Shown here: piece after piece, positions 41,273-50,340 of the stretch
Position numbering within the stretch: position 1 is the first letter of the stretch
Layout: every line of letters begins with the position of its first letter
Origin: DATASD01 sp035276765
Lineage (GTDB): Bacteria > Patescibacteriota > Saccharimonadia > Saccharimonadales > UBA4665
Reading direction: 5' to 3'
NCBI GenBank assembly: GCA_035276765.1
Contig: DATELH010000002.1
Coordinates: forward strand, 868,001-932,000
DNA: 64,000 nucleotides
Notes under the pieces: model-generated
The model's input: only the letters and a program-made list of their open reading frames with translations
The model's database searches: none
What the model was told of the DNA's origin: nothing
Position numbers and translations under genes: made by a program

Positions 41273-41839
41273 GTTAGACTGTAGCCAGCCTAACTCCTTA
41301 AAAGCATACAATGTTGCACTAACGCAATATGCGCATGATAGCTCACCGGAATAGACCATGTTTAGCACTTCCTGTGCTGGCATTAGTTTCGAGACGATAC
41401 TCTCGGATTCCTCGGGGTTGTCTTTGCCTGGAATTGCGCCTTGAGCTAAATAAATATGCATGCGAGTTGTCGAGAAACCGGGGTCTTTGTCGATGATGGC
41501 TATTTTTTTGAAGGAGTTGGTTTTATAGCCAGTCTCCTCTTTGAGTTCTCGCAGCATTGCTTCCTCAATACTTTTGTCATCTTCTTCTAGTCGGCCTGCC
41601 GGGTAATCAACCGACACTTTCTGAATAGCGGGACGATATTGTTTTTCTAATAAAACACGCCTGTCTTTTGTTACACATACGCACATTACGGAATCGTGTG
41701 TATTGTGAATGTAAAAAGTTGGCGTGGCGCCCGTTGGCGTTTCAAGGTTTTGCTTCTCTATCTTAAACCATGGCGTATCGAATACTATCTCAGAGCTGAG
41801 TGTAGTCCAGGGTTTTAGCTTGGTTTGCGGATCGTCCAT
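41267..41839 (-). CDS. Nudix hydrolase, ADP-ribose pyrophosphatase-like
   Basis: 190 residues. The Nudix box GRLEEDDKSIEEAMLRELKEETGY has one extra residue before RELKEETGY. VSVDYPAGRLEE and DPGFSTTRMHIYLAQ suit the NudF/ADP-ribose branch. It cleaves a nucleoside diphosphate linked to another group. Its 3' end overlaps the SDR gene by 6 nt, convergent. Confidence 0.85.
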   Translation of the reverse strand: MDDPQTKLKPWTTLSSEIVFDTPWFKIEKQNLETPTGATPTFYIHNTHDSVMCVCVTKDRRVLLEKQYRPAIQKVSVDYPAGRLEEDDKSIEEAMLRELKEETGYKTNSFKKIAIIDKDPGFSTTRMHIYLAQGAIPGKDNPEESESIVSKLMPAQEVLNMVYSGELSCAYCVSATLYAFKELGWLQSNL

Positions 41840-41876
41840 ATCTTTAGGGTAAAGTTTTTGGATAGTACCGTCAAGC

Positions 41877-42971
41877 TTACGCGTTTGTGAGGAGTTTTTC
41901 TATGAACGCAGCGGCTTTGAGGCCGAAGGCGGCGTCTTCGCGCTTGAGGGCGATTTCGGCCGTGCCGACGTTGACGCCCATGTCGCCGTAGTTGTGGCTG
42001 CCGATCAGCACACCGTTTTCAGTGGCTAGAACCTTGGCGTGCAAGTGCTGGCCGCGCGGCAGGCGTTTTTCGAATAAGTCTGCTGGCATGCGCCGCCGTT
42101 CGCGCCATTGCGCCATGCGGTGCAGAGTGCCCTCGATCGGCCCGTGCATGCTGTAATGGCTGTAATAATAGGTGATTTTGACGCCTCGTGCGTGGGCGCG
42201 CGCGAGTGCTTTGGTGCCTTTGCCTGGCGCAAAATATTGGCTGGTGAACACGATGTACTCTTTGGCGTTGTCGATCATGGCGAGCGCTTCGTCGAAAATG
42301 GCCGATTGCCCGGCTACGCCGGCATCGACGATGATGCTCGTCTTGTCGTCGAGCTTCCTGACCTGGTCTTTGTAATGCAGACTTGCCCGAACGTTCCCGT
42401 TTTTCTCGGCATCCATGAGTAATTTGTAGAGCCAATCGGCGGTCGCGCGGTCGCGCCAACGCAGCATAATGTCGATTTCGTGCGGCTGGTTAAGATTGCA
42501 TCCGCCGGTGTAAACTATGTCGTTAATAACTACGGCTTTAATGTGCGAACGGCCGGTGAACGGCCAGACGAAAACTTTGCCTGGCTGATTGGTGATGGTG
42601 TAGCGGCCACCGCTTTCGTGAAAAGCTTTGAGTGCATTCAGTTTGCTGCGAAATGGCTTGCGCATCCAGCGATCAAGGGCAAAGGTGGTGTTGTACCACA
42701 ATGGCCCGGGGATTTTGGTATCGGCATTGATTAAAAAATCGAAAGCATCCATGAGAAACGACACAACCGCGCCGCGCGCCGCGGCGTTGTTGAGGGCTTG
42801 CGCCACGGCGCCGACCTCTAGGCTTGTAGGTGTAAAGCCCATGGTAGCGACTACCACGCGGTCGCCTTTTTTCACTTTGGCGAGGTCGTCGATCAGCGCT
42901 TGAAAGTAGCCCGTCCGAGACAGCATGGCAAAGTCTGCGTTTTTGAGTTGCCGTTTTTGTGGTGTGGCCAT
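41877..42971 (-). CDS. Phospholipase D-like (cardiolipin synthase-type) protein with altered HKD motifs
   Basis: 364 residues. Two PLD repeats: GRSHIKAVVINDIVYTGGCNL and GQHLHAKVLATENGVLIGSHNYG. The His and Lys of each HKD motif are present, but the Asp at the standard position is Asn in the first and Glu in the second. There is no membrane segment. It may make or alter phospholipids or act on nucleic acid; activity is uncertain. Divergent from ruvC. Confidence 0.78.
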   Translation of the reverse strand: MATPQKRQLKNADFAMLSRTGYFQALIDDLAKVKKGDRVVVATMGFTPTSLEVGAVAQALNNAAARGAVVSFLMDAFDFLINADTKIPGPLWYNTTFALDRWMRKPFRSKLNALKAFHESGGRYTITNQPGKVFVWPFTGRSHIKAVVINDIVYTGGCNLNQPHEIDIMLRWRDRATADWLYKLLMDAEKNGNVRASLHYKDQVRKLDDKTSIIVDAGVAGQSAIFDEALAMIDNAKEYIVFTSQYFAPGKGTKALARAHARGVKITYYYSHYSMHGPIEGTLHRMAQWRERRRMPADLFEKRLPRGQHLHAKVLATENGVLIGSHNYGDMGVNVGTAEIALKREDAAFGLKAAAFIEKLLTNA

Positions 42972-42994
42972 CACACATATTTTATACTAAAGTT

Positions 42995-43477
42995 ATGAGA
43001 ATTTTGGGCATTGATCCGGGTACGGGCATTTTGGGTTTCGGCGTGGTCGATATGCAGGCCGGCAAACCGCAATTGGTTGATGCCGGCGTCATTCGCACCC
43101 CTGTAAAAGAAGACGATGCCGTGCGGTTGCAAACTATTTACGAAGAATTAACTGACATTATTGTGCAAACCAAGCCGGCCGTTATGTCGGTGGAAAAACT
43201 GTTTTTTGCCCGCAATGTGACCACAGCGATGACGGTTGCGCAGGCGCGCGGCGTGGTGCTGCTGTGTGGCCAGCAAGCTGGACTCAAACTGTTTGAATAC
43301 ACGCCAATGCAAATCAAGCAAGCCATTACTGGCTACGGCAAGGCCGACAAAAAGCAAATACAGGAAATGGTGCGCGTGCTACTCAAGTTACAAGAGGTGC
43401 CGAGGCCCGACGACGCAGCCGACGCCCTGGCGGCCGCCATCACCCATGGCATGAGTGCTGGCTCGCCTTCGCTGTAA
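42995..43477 (+). CDS. ruvC: Holliday junction endonuclease RuvC
   Basis: 160 residues from the ATG at 42995, 6 nt after TATACT. MRILGIDPGTGILGFGVV has the first catalytic Asp (D7), MSVEKLFFARN the Glu, and RPDDAADALAAAITH the final acidic pair. It cuts Holliday junctions brought by RuvAB. Heads ruvC-ruvA-ruvB. Confidence 0.97.
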   Translation: MRILGIDPGTGILGFGVVDMQAGKPQLVDAGVIRTPVKEDDAVRLQTIYEELTDIIVQTKPAVMSVEKLFFARNVTTAMTVAQARGVVLLCGQQAGLKLFEYTPMQIKQAITGYGKADKKQIQEMVRVLLKLQEVPRPDDAADALAAAITHGMSAGSPSL

Positions 43478-43528
43478 TTGTTGCAATGTGCTTCGCGCAC
43501 GAGAGCACAGTGTGCCATAATAATGGTA

Positions 43529-44113
43529 ATGATTTCGACATTGACTGGCCAAATTGCCGAAAAAATTGCAGACGTAGTCGTGCTCGACGTATGCGGCGTG
43601 GGTTACGGCCTGTTTATGACACTCGACGACAGTGGTCGTTTAGCTGCCGACGCTACTGCCAAAGTGTACGTGTACGAGCATATCCGCGAGCAGTCGCACG
43701 ATCTGTACGGTTTTACGTCGCTCAGCACAAAGCAGCTGTTCGAGCAGCTCCTCGACGTAAACGGTGTGGGGCCGCGCATGGCACTTAACGTGTTAAGTGT
43801 TGGCAACGAGCAGGCAGTGCGCACGGCGATTGCTGGTGGCGACCTAAAGTTCATCCAGCAAGCGAGCGGTGTTGGCAAGCGCGTGGCCGAGCGTGTTGTG
43901 GTGGAGCTGAAAGACAAAGTTGGTTTGGCCGGCGTAGACCTTGCTGCCACCGGCCTATTGCAGAGCGAAAACCGAGCCCTGCAAGACGAGGCTGTTGAGG
44001 CGTTGGTGAGCCTGGGCTACACCCCACAAGACGCCGCTGTTGCTTTGCAAGATATTGACCCAAAGCTGCCGACCGAAACACGGGTTACGCAGGCACTAAA
44101 AGGGGCACGGTAG
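43529..44113 (+). CDS. ruvA: Holliday junction helicase subunit RuvA
   Basis: 194 residues from the second ATG (43529), which is 7 nt after CATAAT; an ATG at 43523 is an alternative. MISTLTGQIAEKIADVVVLDVCGVGYGLFM is the OB domain, LLDVNGVGPRMALNVLS and ASGVGKRVAERVVVELKDK the two helix-hairpin-helix motifs, and the C-terminal domain III is present. Its TAG is followed directly by ruvB. Confidence 0.96.
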   Translation: MISTLTGQIAEKIADVVVLDVCGVGYGLFMTLDDSGRLAADATAKVYVYEHIREQSHDLYGFTSLSTKQLFEQLLDVNGVGPRMALNVLSVGNEQAVRTAIAGGDLKFIQQASGVGKRVAERVVVELKDKVGLAGVDLAATGLLQSENRALQDEAVEALVSLGYTPQDAAVALQDIDPKLPTETRVTQALKGAR

Positions 44114-45145
44114 GTGATCGACCGTATTGTAACCACTGGTTTGCAAGAAGATAGCGGGCAAGAACAGGAGCTCGAAAATACATTGCGTCCGCGGGATTTC
44201 GCCAGCTATATTGGGCAGGAACGGCTCAAACAAAACTTACGCCTGGCGATCGACGCCGCAAAAAAACGCGGTGAGCCGCTGGATCACATTTTGTTGTATG
44301 GACCACCGGGCCTCGGAAAAACCACGATGGCCAGCGTGATCGCACACGAAATGGGCTCGCAAATCCGCATAACCAGCGGGCCGGCAATCGAGCGCGCCGG
44401 AGACCTGGCTAGCCTGCTTACCAACCTTCAAGACGGCGATATTTTGTTCATCGACGAAATCCACCGGCTGCACCACAGCATCGAAGAGGTGTTATATTCG
44501 GCGATGGAGGATTACAAGCTCGACATTATGCTTGGCAAAGGGCCGTCGGCACGCAGTCTGCGCCTGGATTTGCCAAAGTTTACGCTGATTGGCGCCACGA
44601 CGCGCACGGGTAGTTTGGCTGCGCCGCTGCGCGATCGGTTTGGCATGATTCACCGTTTGGAATTCTACACGCCAGAGCAAATCCAACAGATTATCCAACG
44701 TGCCGCTGATATTTTGCAAGTGCGCATCCATGCACCGGCCGCCGCAGAGCTAGCGCAGCGTTCACGCCTTACGCCGCGCATCGCCAATCGTTTGCTCAAA
44801 CGTGTGCGCGACTACGCCGACGTTAATGGTGATGGCATCATCGACACAGTGTTGAGTACTAAAGCCTTGCAGCTGCTGGAAGTTGATGAGCTCGGCCTCG
44901 ACCCGGCCGACCGCATGCTGTTGCTGGCAATTATCGACAACTACAAAGGCGGGCCGGTGGGGGTCGAAACGCTTGCAGCGCTCACCGCCGAAGAACGTTC
45001 GACCATCGAAGATTTTTACGAGCCCTACCTCATGCAAATTGGCCTGCTGGAACGCACGCCGCGTGGCCGTAAAGTGACGCACAAAACATATAAACATCTC
45101 GGCAAAGCACCGCATCCAGACAGTGACCAGGCAAGCCTGCTATAA
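44114..45145 (+). CDS. ruvB: Holliday junction helicase motor RuvB
   Basis: 343 residues, GTG start immediately after the ruvA stop. LRPRDFASYIGQERLKQNL, LLYGPPGLGKTTMA (Walker A), ILFIDEIHRLHHSIEEVLYSAMED (Walker B) and IGATTRTGSLAAPLRDRFG are standard. The winged helix closes the protein. Drives branch migration. Confidence 0.98.
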   Translation: MIDRIVTTGLQEDSGQEQELENTLRPRDFASYIGQERLKQNLRLAIDAAKKRGEPLDHILLYGPPGLGKTTMASVIAHEMGSQIRITSGPAIERAGDLASLLTNLQDGDILFIDEIHRLHHSIEEVLYSAMEDYKLDIMLGKGPSARSLRLDLPKFTLIGATTRTGSLAAPLRDRFGMIHRLEFYTPEQIQQIIQRAADILQVRIHAPAAAELAQRSRLTPRIANRLLKRVRDYADVNGDGIIDTVLSTKALQLLEVDELGLDPADRMLLLAIIDNYKGGPVGVETLAALTAEERSTIEDFYEPYLMQIGLLERTPRGRKVTHKTYKHLGKAPHPDSDQASLL

Positions 45146-45153
45146 TAGGCGCT

Positions 45154-45807
45154 ATGGATCCGAATACCCTAGGCCAACCCAATTACACAGCGCCGGACAG
45201 CGGCATGCCGCCACAGCCGACTAGCCAACAAGCCCTTATGAACCAGCAGGCAAATATTGACCACCTTAAAATTAACCCGTTGGCGGCTATGCAAGAGGGC
45301 GAGGAGCTTATTGCTGATATTCATCGTCACCCGTTTGGCATTGTGAGCCTATACTTTTTTGCGTTTGTTGGTTTGGTGGCAGCGTGCGGTGCGATTTTGC
45401 TGCTCGTGCCGCGGCTGATTGGCTCAAACTCCAGCTACGACCCCACCTCGATTTCCATTGCTTTTATTGTGGTGGTGATCGTGCTGATGTTGGCGGGTTT
45501 GGGCGTAACCACAATGGTGTACTGGCAAAATCGTTGGGTGGTTACCTCCGATAGCTTGACGCAAATTTCGCAGCGCAGTCTGTTTAGCCGCCAGGTGAGC
45601 CAGCTGTCGCTCGGCAACCTCGAGGACATTACGGCTGAGCAGCGCGGCATCATTCCAAACCTCTTTAACTTTGGCACGTTGCGCGCCGAAACCGCCGGTG
45701 AGCACTCCAAGTTTTTCTTTTTGTACTGTCCGAACCCCAACTTGTATGCGCGCAAAATTTTGATGGCGCGCGAGATTTACTTGCAACAAAACGGCGGACG
45801 CCGCTAG
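45154..45807 (+). CDS. Membrane protein with bacterial PH domain
   Basis: 217 residues. A proline- and glutamine-rich N-terminus is followed by two membrane segments (about 64-88 and 102-126), then WQNRWVVTSDSLTQISQRSLFSRQVSQLSLGNLEDITAEQRG, a YdbS/YdbT-type PH domain. TATAAT stands 7 nt before the ATG. Its function is unknown; the family may bind lipids or peptides at the membrane. Confidence 0.75.
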   Translation: MDPNTLGQPNYTAPDSGMPPQPTSQQALMNQQANIDHLKINPLAAMQEGEELIADIHRHPFGIVSLYFFAFVGLVAACGAILLLVPRLIGSNSSYDPTSISIAFIVVVIVLMLAGLGVTTMVYWQNRWVVTSDSLTQISQRSLFSRQVSQLSLGNLEDITAEQRGIIPNLFNFGTLRAETAGEHSKFFFLYCPNPNLYARKILMAREIYLQQNGGRR

Positions 45808-46116
45808 TTACTCGTGGAACGGGTTGTTGCGGGCTTGGTCGAACAGCGCTTGCACGCTCACGCTATTGTCTTGTAATTGTTTGATTTTTTCTACGACCGT
45901 CGGGTCAACCTTTAGGCTTTTTTGCGTGACCTGAACAGTGACTTGGCTGGCGTCTGGCTGGGCCTGGCTCAAGGTGTTAATGCGCAGCAAAATAATGCTA
46001 TACACGCCGGCCAGCAACACGAAAAACAGCAGCACGCGGTAGCGGTATAGCTCGTGGGCTACGCGAGTGGCGCTGTTTTGTAATGAAAACGGTTTGGCGG
46101 GTTTTTTGAGCTTCAT
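45808..46116 (-). CDS. Small pilus-operon membrane protein, PilP-like position
   Basis: 102 residues: a basic N-terminus, one membrane segment (about 27-46) and an outside part ending QARNNPFHE. The RNNPF ending resembles the RDPF-type repeats of PilP-like partners. It overlaps the PilO-like gene by 1 nt and is the last gene of the operon. A PilP role is inferred from position only. Confidence 0.55.
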   Translation of the reverse strand: MKLKKPAKPFSLQNSATRVAHELYRYRVLLFFVLLAGVYSIILLRINTLSQAQPDASQVTVQVTQKSLKVDPTVVEKIKQLQDNSVSVQALFDQARNNPFHE

Positions 46117-46718
46117 TATGGCTTGATATACTCGTTTAATTGTAGCGTAAAGATAAGCTTAACGTGGTCGGGGGTTGGCTGGATGTTGACACTGCTGACC
46201 TGGGCGGTGCGGCGGTTGTTCTCGAGCGCACCCAAAAAGCTCACAAACTGTGCGTAGGTAATGGGATGTGTGGAGTCTTGCTGAATGGTAATGGGCAACT
46301 GGAAGACGCCGGCAATATTTGGCACTGGTGAAACTTGGGTAAGCGGAGTGGATTTGCTACCGCTGGCCTGGCCGCCCAGCGTGGACGCCGAAAAGCTCAC
46401 ACTGCTTAAGGTAATGTTGTTGGCCGCTGCAATGTTGACGATTTCGCGCACCGCCTCGGCCTGGTCTTTGTCTTGTGGCACAACGGTTTTTGCTATGTCG
46501 TTGAGCGGCGCATAGGTTTCAATATCTTTTTTGGCCTTGACGAGGTCGGTCTGTTGCTGGGCGATCACCTGGTTTTGCAGCTTGTAACCAATTAGTTTTT
46601 TGGATTGTTTTTGCAAAATGCTATTAGCGCCGTAAGCTGCTGCGATGATGCCAATGCCGAGGAGGCTGAGCACAGCAACCATGGTAACCCAAATTCGCTG
46701 ACTCGCACCCATTTTCAT
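46116..46718 (-). CDS. pilO: Type IV pilus assembly protein PilO-like
   Basis: 200 residues. One N-terminal membrane segment (about 10-33), a coiled coil (QKQSKKLIGYKLQNQVIAQQQTDLVKAKKDIE) and a ferredoxin-like outside domain (QLPITIQQDSTHPITYAQFVSFLGALEN). With PilN it forms the periplasmic alignment complex. Overlaps pilN by 4 nt. Confidence 0.83.
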   Translation of the reverse strand: MKMGASQRIWVTMVAVLSLLGIGIIAAAYGANSILQKQSKKLIGYKLQNQVIAQQQTDLVKAKKDIETYAPLNDIAKTVVPQDKDQAEAVREIVNIAAANNITLSSVSFSASTLGGQASGSKSTPLTQVSPVPNIAGVFQLPITIQQDSTHPITYAQFVSFLGALENNRRTAQVSSVNIQPTPDHVKLIFTLQLNEYIKP

Positions 46719-47311
46719 TTTTTAACCCCTGTGTTGTTTATGAACAAAAATGGGTTGTTGGTGGTAAACAGTGCGCGGATGCCCGCAGTACAGGGGTATT
46801 TCGGATCGGCATTAGTGCTGTTGCAGTTGATGTTTATGATGTCGGCCTTGCTGAAAATTTTGTTGTGCGGATCTTGCAGGTTTACTTGCATTTGTGTGGC
46901 GGCGTTGTAGTCGGCGCTGGCAATGTTGAGGTCGAGCGCGCCCTGGGTCTTGCTGATGCTCAATCCTGTAAGCACGACGTTGGGTGGCGTGATGGTGCCC
47001 ACCTGCTTGAGCAGCTGCGAAAATAACACTTCGTTCGAGAGCACCTGCACAACCAGCTTGAGATTGTTGGAGATGTCGGTGGTTTGCTTTTTGACTTGGT
47101 CGACGTGCTGGCTGGTGAGCAGGGCTTGACCGTGCTGTACTTGTTGGCTCAAGTTGCTAACCGACTGGTTCATGTAAAAGATGCCGGCAACGGTGATGAC
47201 GACCATGCCGCCGAGGCCTGCCAACATTGCCCATACCCAGCGCAGGAGCGCGCGGTTGCGTCGCGCATAGGTGTAGTTTTGTTTGAGGTCGTCGGGAAGT
47301 AAGTTTATCAT
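46715..47311 (-). CDS. pilN: Type IV pilus assembly protein PilN-like
   Basis: 198 residues. MINLLPDDLKQNYTYARRNR is the cytoplasmic PilM-binding motif (INLLP) of PilN; one membrane segment (about 25-49), a coiled coil and an outside domain follow. Overlaps pilM by 4 nt. Confidence 0.88.
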   Translation of the reverse strand: MINLLPDDLKQNYTYARRNRALLRWVWAMLAGLGGMVVITVAGIFYMNQSVSNLSQQVQHGQALLTSQHVDQVKKQTTDISNNLKLVVQVLSNEVLFSQLLKQVGTITPPNVVLTGLSISKTQGALDLNIASADYNAATQMQVNLQDPHNKIFSKADIININCNSTNADPKYPCTAGIRALFTTNNPFLFINNTGVKK

Positions 47312-48375
47312 GTCGCAAATACCTGTTTTGGATTGACGAGCGCCAGGCCAGCAGCGGTGGTGTACAACAAGCGCTCAGTTTGGCTGGGGGGTTGCAAACG
47401 ATTGGGCTCCAGGTATTGCCACGGTTCGCAAGCGCGGGCCGCCACGCGCAGCTGGTTGGTAAGGTATTCGGTAAGTCCGGGCATGTTCGTGCCGCCGCCA
47501 ACGGTGACTATCTGGCTGATTTTGCGCTCGGCACCGTAGCGTTCTTCGTAGTAACGGATGATGCGCCGGATTTCTTTTACTACTTGCGCCAGCGTCGGCT
47601 CGACGGCTGCCAGAATCTCTTGCTGCTTTTTGCTGGCGTTAATGCCATATTTAGTTTTTACCAGATGTGCTTCCTGGTGGTTCACGCCAAGCCGCTGGGC
47701 GATGAGGTTAGTGAACACGTCGCCACCGCCCGGTGCGATGCCGCTCACAATAAGGGACTTGTCGAACACCGAAATGTCGGCTGAAAGCGAGCCAAAATCG
47801 ATCAGCACGGTAGGCACGTCGCTTTGGGCATCTTGTCGTATGAACCGCGCCACGCCATCGAGCGTCGTCTGTACCAGCACTGTTTCGAGCCCGAGCATGC
47901 GGGTAAAAACCAAGTACGAATCGACAATTTTTTTGGGTACGGCAATCACAAACAGTTCAATGTTTTCGGCGGTCTGGTTTACGACGCTGTAATCCAGGTA
48001 TAGTTCTTCAACCGGCATGGGGATGTACTCTTCGACTTCGAGCTGCACCGCCTCGCGCAACTCTTTTTTGTTGAGGCGCGGCACCGAAATGGAGCGCGTA
48101 AAGCTGCGGGCAACCGGCACGGCCACGGCCACGCGGTTTGTGGTGATGTTGCCGACCAGGTGACGTGCGAACATATCTTTGGCGGCGGTGGCCAAGACCT
48201 CGGGCTTTACAATAACGCCGTCTTTAACGGCGCTCGGTTCAAAAGCAATGTGCCCGAAACCCATAACCCCTGGCTTTTTCATGGATGGGTCGAGCTGCAT
48301 GACCTTAATTGAACCGTGTCCGATATCAAGGCCGAAGAGCGGTTTGTCTGTATAAAAATATGTTTTTGAATTCAT
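47308..48375 (-). CDS. pilM: Type IV pilus assembly ATPase PilM
   Basis: 355 residues from the ATG at 48375 (GGGTGG before it). PLFGLDIGHGSIKVMQL, VLIDFGSLSADISVFDKS and IVTVGGGTNMPGLTEYL are the actin-fold phosphate and adenosine motifs of PilM/FtsA. It binds the PilN N-terminus on the cytoplasmic side. A TATACT box at 48412-48407 gives pilMNO their own promoter. Confidence 0.93.
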   Translation of the reverse strand: MNSKTYFYTDKPLFGLDIGHGSIKVMQLDPSMKKPGVMGFGHIAFEPSAVKDGVIVKPEVLATAAKDMFARHLVGNITTNRVAVAVPVARSFTRSISVPRLNKKELREAVQLEVEEYIPMPVEELYLDYSVVNQTAENIELFVIAVPKKIVDSYLVFTRMLGLETVLVQTTLDGVARFIRQDAQSDVPTVLIDFGSLSADISVFDKSLIVSGIAPGGGDVFTNLIAQRLGVNHQEAHLVKTKYGINASKKQQEILAAVEPTLAQVVKEIRRIIRYYEERYGAERKISQIVTVGGGTNMPGLTEYLTNQLRVAARACEPWQYLEPNRLQPPSQTERLLYTTAAGLALVNPKQVFAT

Positions 48376-48441
48376 GCCACCCTTTAACCATGAGCACTTT
48401 TTACTAAGTATACCAGGAAGCTGCTGCTTTTTCACGAAGTG

Positions 48442-50340
48442 TTAAAGCACGGGAATGGTGTCGGCCGGACAGGTGTCGGGATAGGCGCTGGCGGCAATGC
48501 CCCACTTGCCGCGCAGGTAATCTTCGAGCGATTCAATCTGGTGGCAGGTGAGCGCGTGGTCGTACACAATAAGCTCAGCATAGTCGCCGTTCATATAATT
48601 GACGCCTGTGCCCGGCATGGCGCCGCTGCGCGTCCCACCAAAATACAGTTGGTTGATGCCGAACGTGTAGGGCGAGCCCACAGGGTTTAAGCCCACGCTT
48701 TGCGCCACTTGGGCGCCATTGCCGCGCAGCAGGCCATCGACCTTGTTGCTTGATGATGAGTTGATTTGGAATACGCTGCCAAAGATATACGACGTGTTGG
48801 TACAAGTGGCGCCACAAGTGTAATTGGTGCGATAGCTGGTGCCGCTGTAAATGCTTGAAAAGCCGGCAGTGCTGCCGTAGCGCAGCAGCGGGACGATGGA
48901 ACTGCCACTGGTAGTGTCGTTGTTTGCAGTACTGCTGGTGCCGCTCATGAACCGGCCGTCGCTGCCCGAAGTGCTGAAGTTTGGCTTTACCACGCCTAGA
49001 ACGGTCAATTCTTGGTTGTTCGTGATGGCGTCGTTCAGCGTGCTCAACAGGGCGCCGTTATTGAAGCGCACCACGGTGTTGCCATTGATTTGGTTGTCTA
49101 CGCGGGTGGGCGCCGTGCCGAGTCCGAATATGGCGTGGTTGCCGTTGCCCGACTTATCGTTCCACTGCGTGACGCTGCCGCCGTTGGTTGCCTGGGTAAC
49201 GCCGTTCACGGAATAGGTAACATCAAGGGTGATGCCGTTTTTGGAAAGGTTGCGATTGCCGGTTCCGCTCACGTATTTTATGGCCAAGCCCAAGTTGTTT
49301 TGGTCGTTCTTGCCGTCGGCAATCGCCGTGCCCCAGTTCGGATTGTTGACCATCTCTTGCACGATCGACGCCACATTCACCGTAACTTTGTTGCCCGGCG
49401 GCAGGTTGTTGGTGGTAAAGTTGACCGTGGCGTTAGTGTGCATGCCGCTAGTGGTGAGCGGTGTCTTGAGCTGGTTCGTGCCCGATTGCGTAAACAGCGG
49501 CGTGTAAGGATTGCTCGTGCTTTGGTAAATGCCCGTCACTTGGTTGGTTTCACTACCGCCGGTGCCCGAGGGCGTGGCACCCGGCAAACTGAGTGTGGCC
49601 GAGGTGATCGTGGCGCCCTTTGGCACATTCACGTTTTGGAAAACCATGCCGTTGTTTAAGTATTTGCTGTTCAAAAATAGACAAGTTAGTGAGTCAAAAT
49701 TAAGGATGCTACAGGTGCTCATTTGCATGCTGCTATCTTGCCAGGCAAGGAGTGATTGGTTGCCGCTCGATGCTAACTCCTGCAGAGTGTCGCGTGTGCC
49801 ATCGAACCAATTGCCAAAACTGGTGGCGCGGTGCACGGTGCCGCTGGTTTGGCTGAATAGCGTCGATTGGTCGCTGGCGTCGAGCCACACCGTGGGGCCA
49901 AAATCGCCCGGCGTTTTACAGACAGCATAGGTGCGTACAATTTCGGCATCCACACTGTATACATAGCGGGCGTGCGCGGCGTTTTGCGGCAGGTATACGT
50001 TGCCGGTGGCTTGGATGGTCTTTGAAAAACCGTCGGCCGATGTGCTGATGACCTGCGAACTAAACGTGATCCGATAGTGACTGTTCGATACCAAGTTCTG
50101 CTCGCTCGTACCACTGTAATTGCCGCACAGGGCGCTGTCGAATTGCTCTTGTGAGTAGTCGATGGCTGCCTTGGAAGCCACGCGCGCCATCTGAATGTAC
50201 GATTGCTTGTATGAAAAGTTCAACCCGTTGTTGGCCTGCAACAGCACCGAAAAACCGGTGAGCGCCATCAGGCTAATCAAAATCACCAGCACCGGCATAA
50301 AAAAGCCGCGCTGGTTGCCACGCAAGCGCAAAAGCATCAT
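48442..50340 (-). CDS. Large pilus tip protein candidate, PilX-like with lectin-type domain
   Basis: 632 residues. A short basic start and a membrane helix (about 13-36) resemble PilX-type minor pilins without a clear G/FxxxE site. The body is Thr/Ser/Asn-rich, with a DUF-like region and a C-terminal concanavalin/LamG-like domain (FGINQLYFGGTRSG ... YAELIVYDHALTCHQIESLEDYLRGKWGI). Coupled (ATGA) to the upstream minor pilin. It is probably an adhesin at the pilus tip, which would suit host or surface attachment. Confidence 0.68.
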   Translation of the reverse strand: MMLLRLRGNQRGFFMPVLVILISLMALTGFSVLLQANNGLNFSYKQSYIQMARVASKAAIDYSQEQFDSALCGNYSGTSEQNLVSNSHYRITFSSQVISTSADGFSKTIQATGNVYLPQNAAHARYVYSVDAEIVRTYAVCKTPGDFGPTVWLDASDQSTLFSQTSGTVHRATSFGNWFDGTRDTLQELASSGNQSLLAWQDSSMQMSTCSILNFDSLTCLFLNSKYLNNGMVFQNVNVPKGATITSATLSLPGATPSGTGGSETNQVTGIYQSTSNPYTPLFTQSGTNQLKTPLTTSGMHTNATVNFTTNNLPPGNKVTVNVASIVQEMVNNPNWGTAIADGKNDQNNLGLAIKYVSGTGNRNLSKNGITLDVTYSVNGVTQATNGGSVTQWNDKSGNGNHAIFGLGTAPTRVDNQINGNTVVRFNNGALLSTLNDAITNNQELTVLGVVKPNFSTSGSDGRFMSGTSSTANNDTTSGSSIVPLLRYGSTAGFSSIYSGTSYRTNYTCGATCTNTSYIFGSVFQINSSSSNKVDGLLRGNGAQVAQSVGLNPVGSPYTFGINQLYFGGTRSGAMPGTGVNYMNGDYAELIVYDHALTCHQIESLEDYLRGKWGIAASAYPDTCPADTIPVL

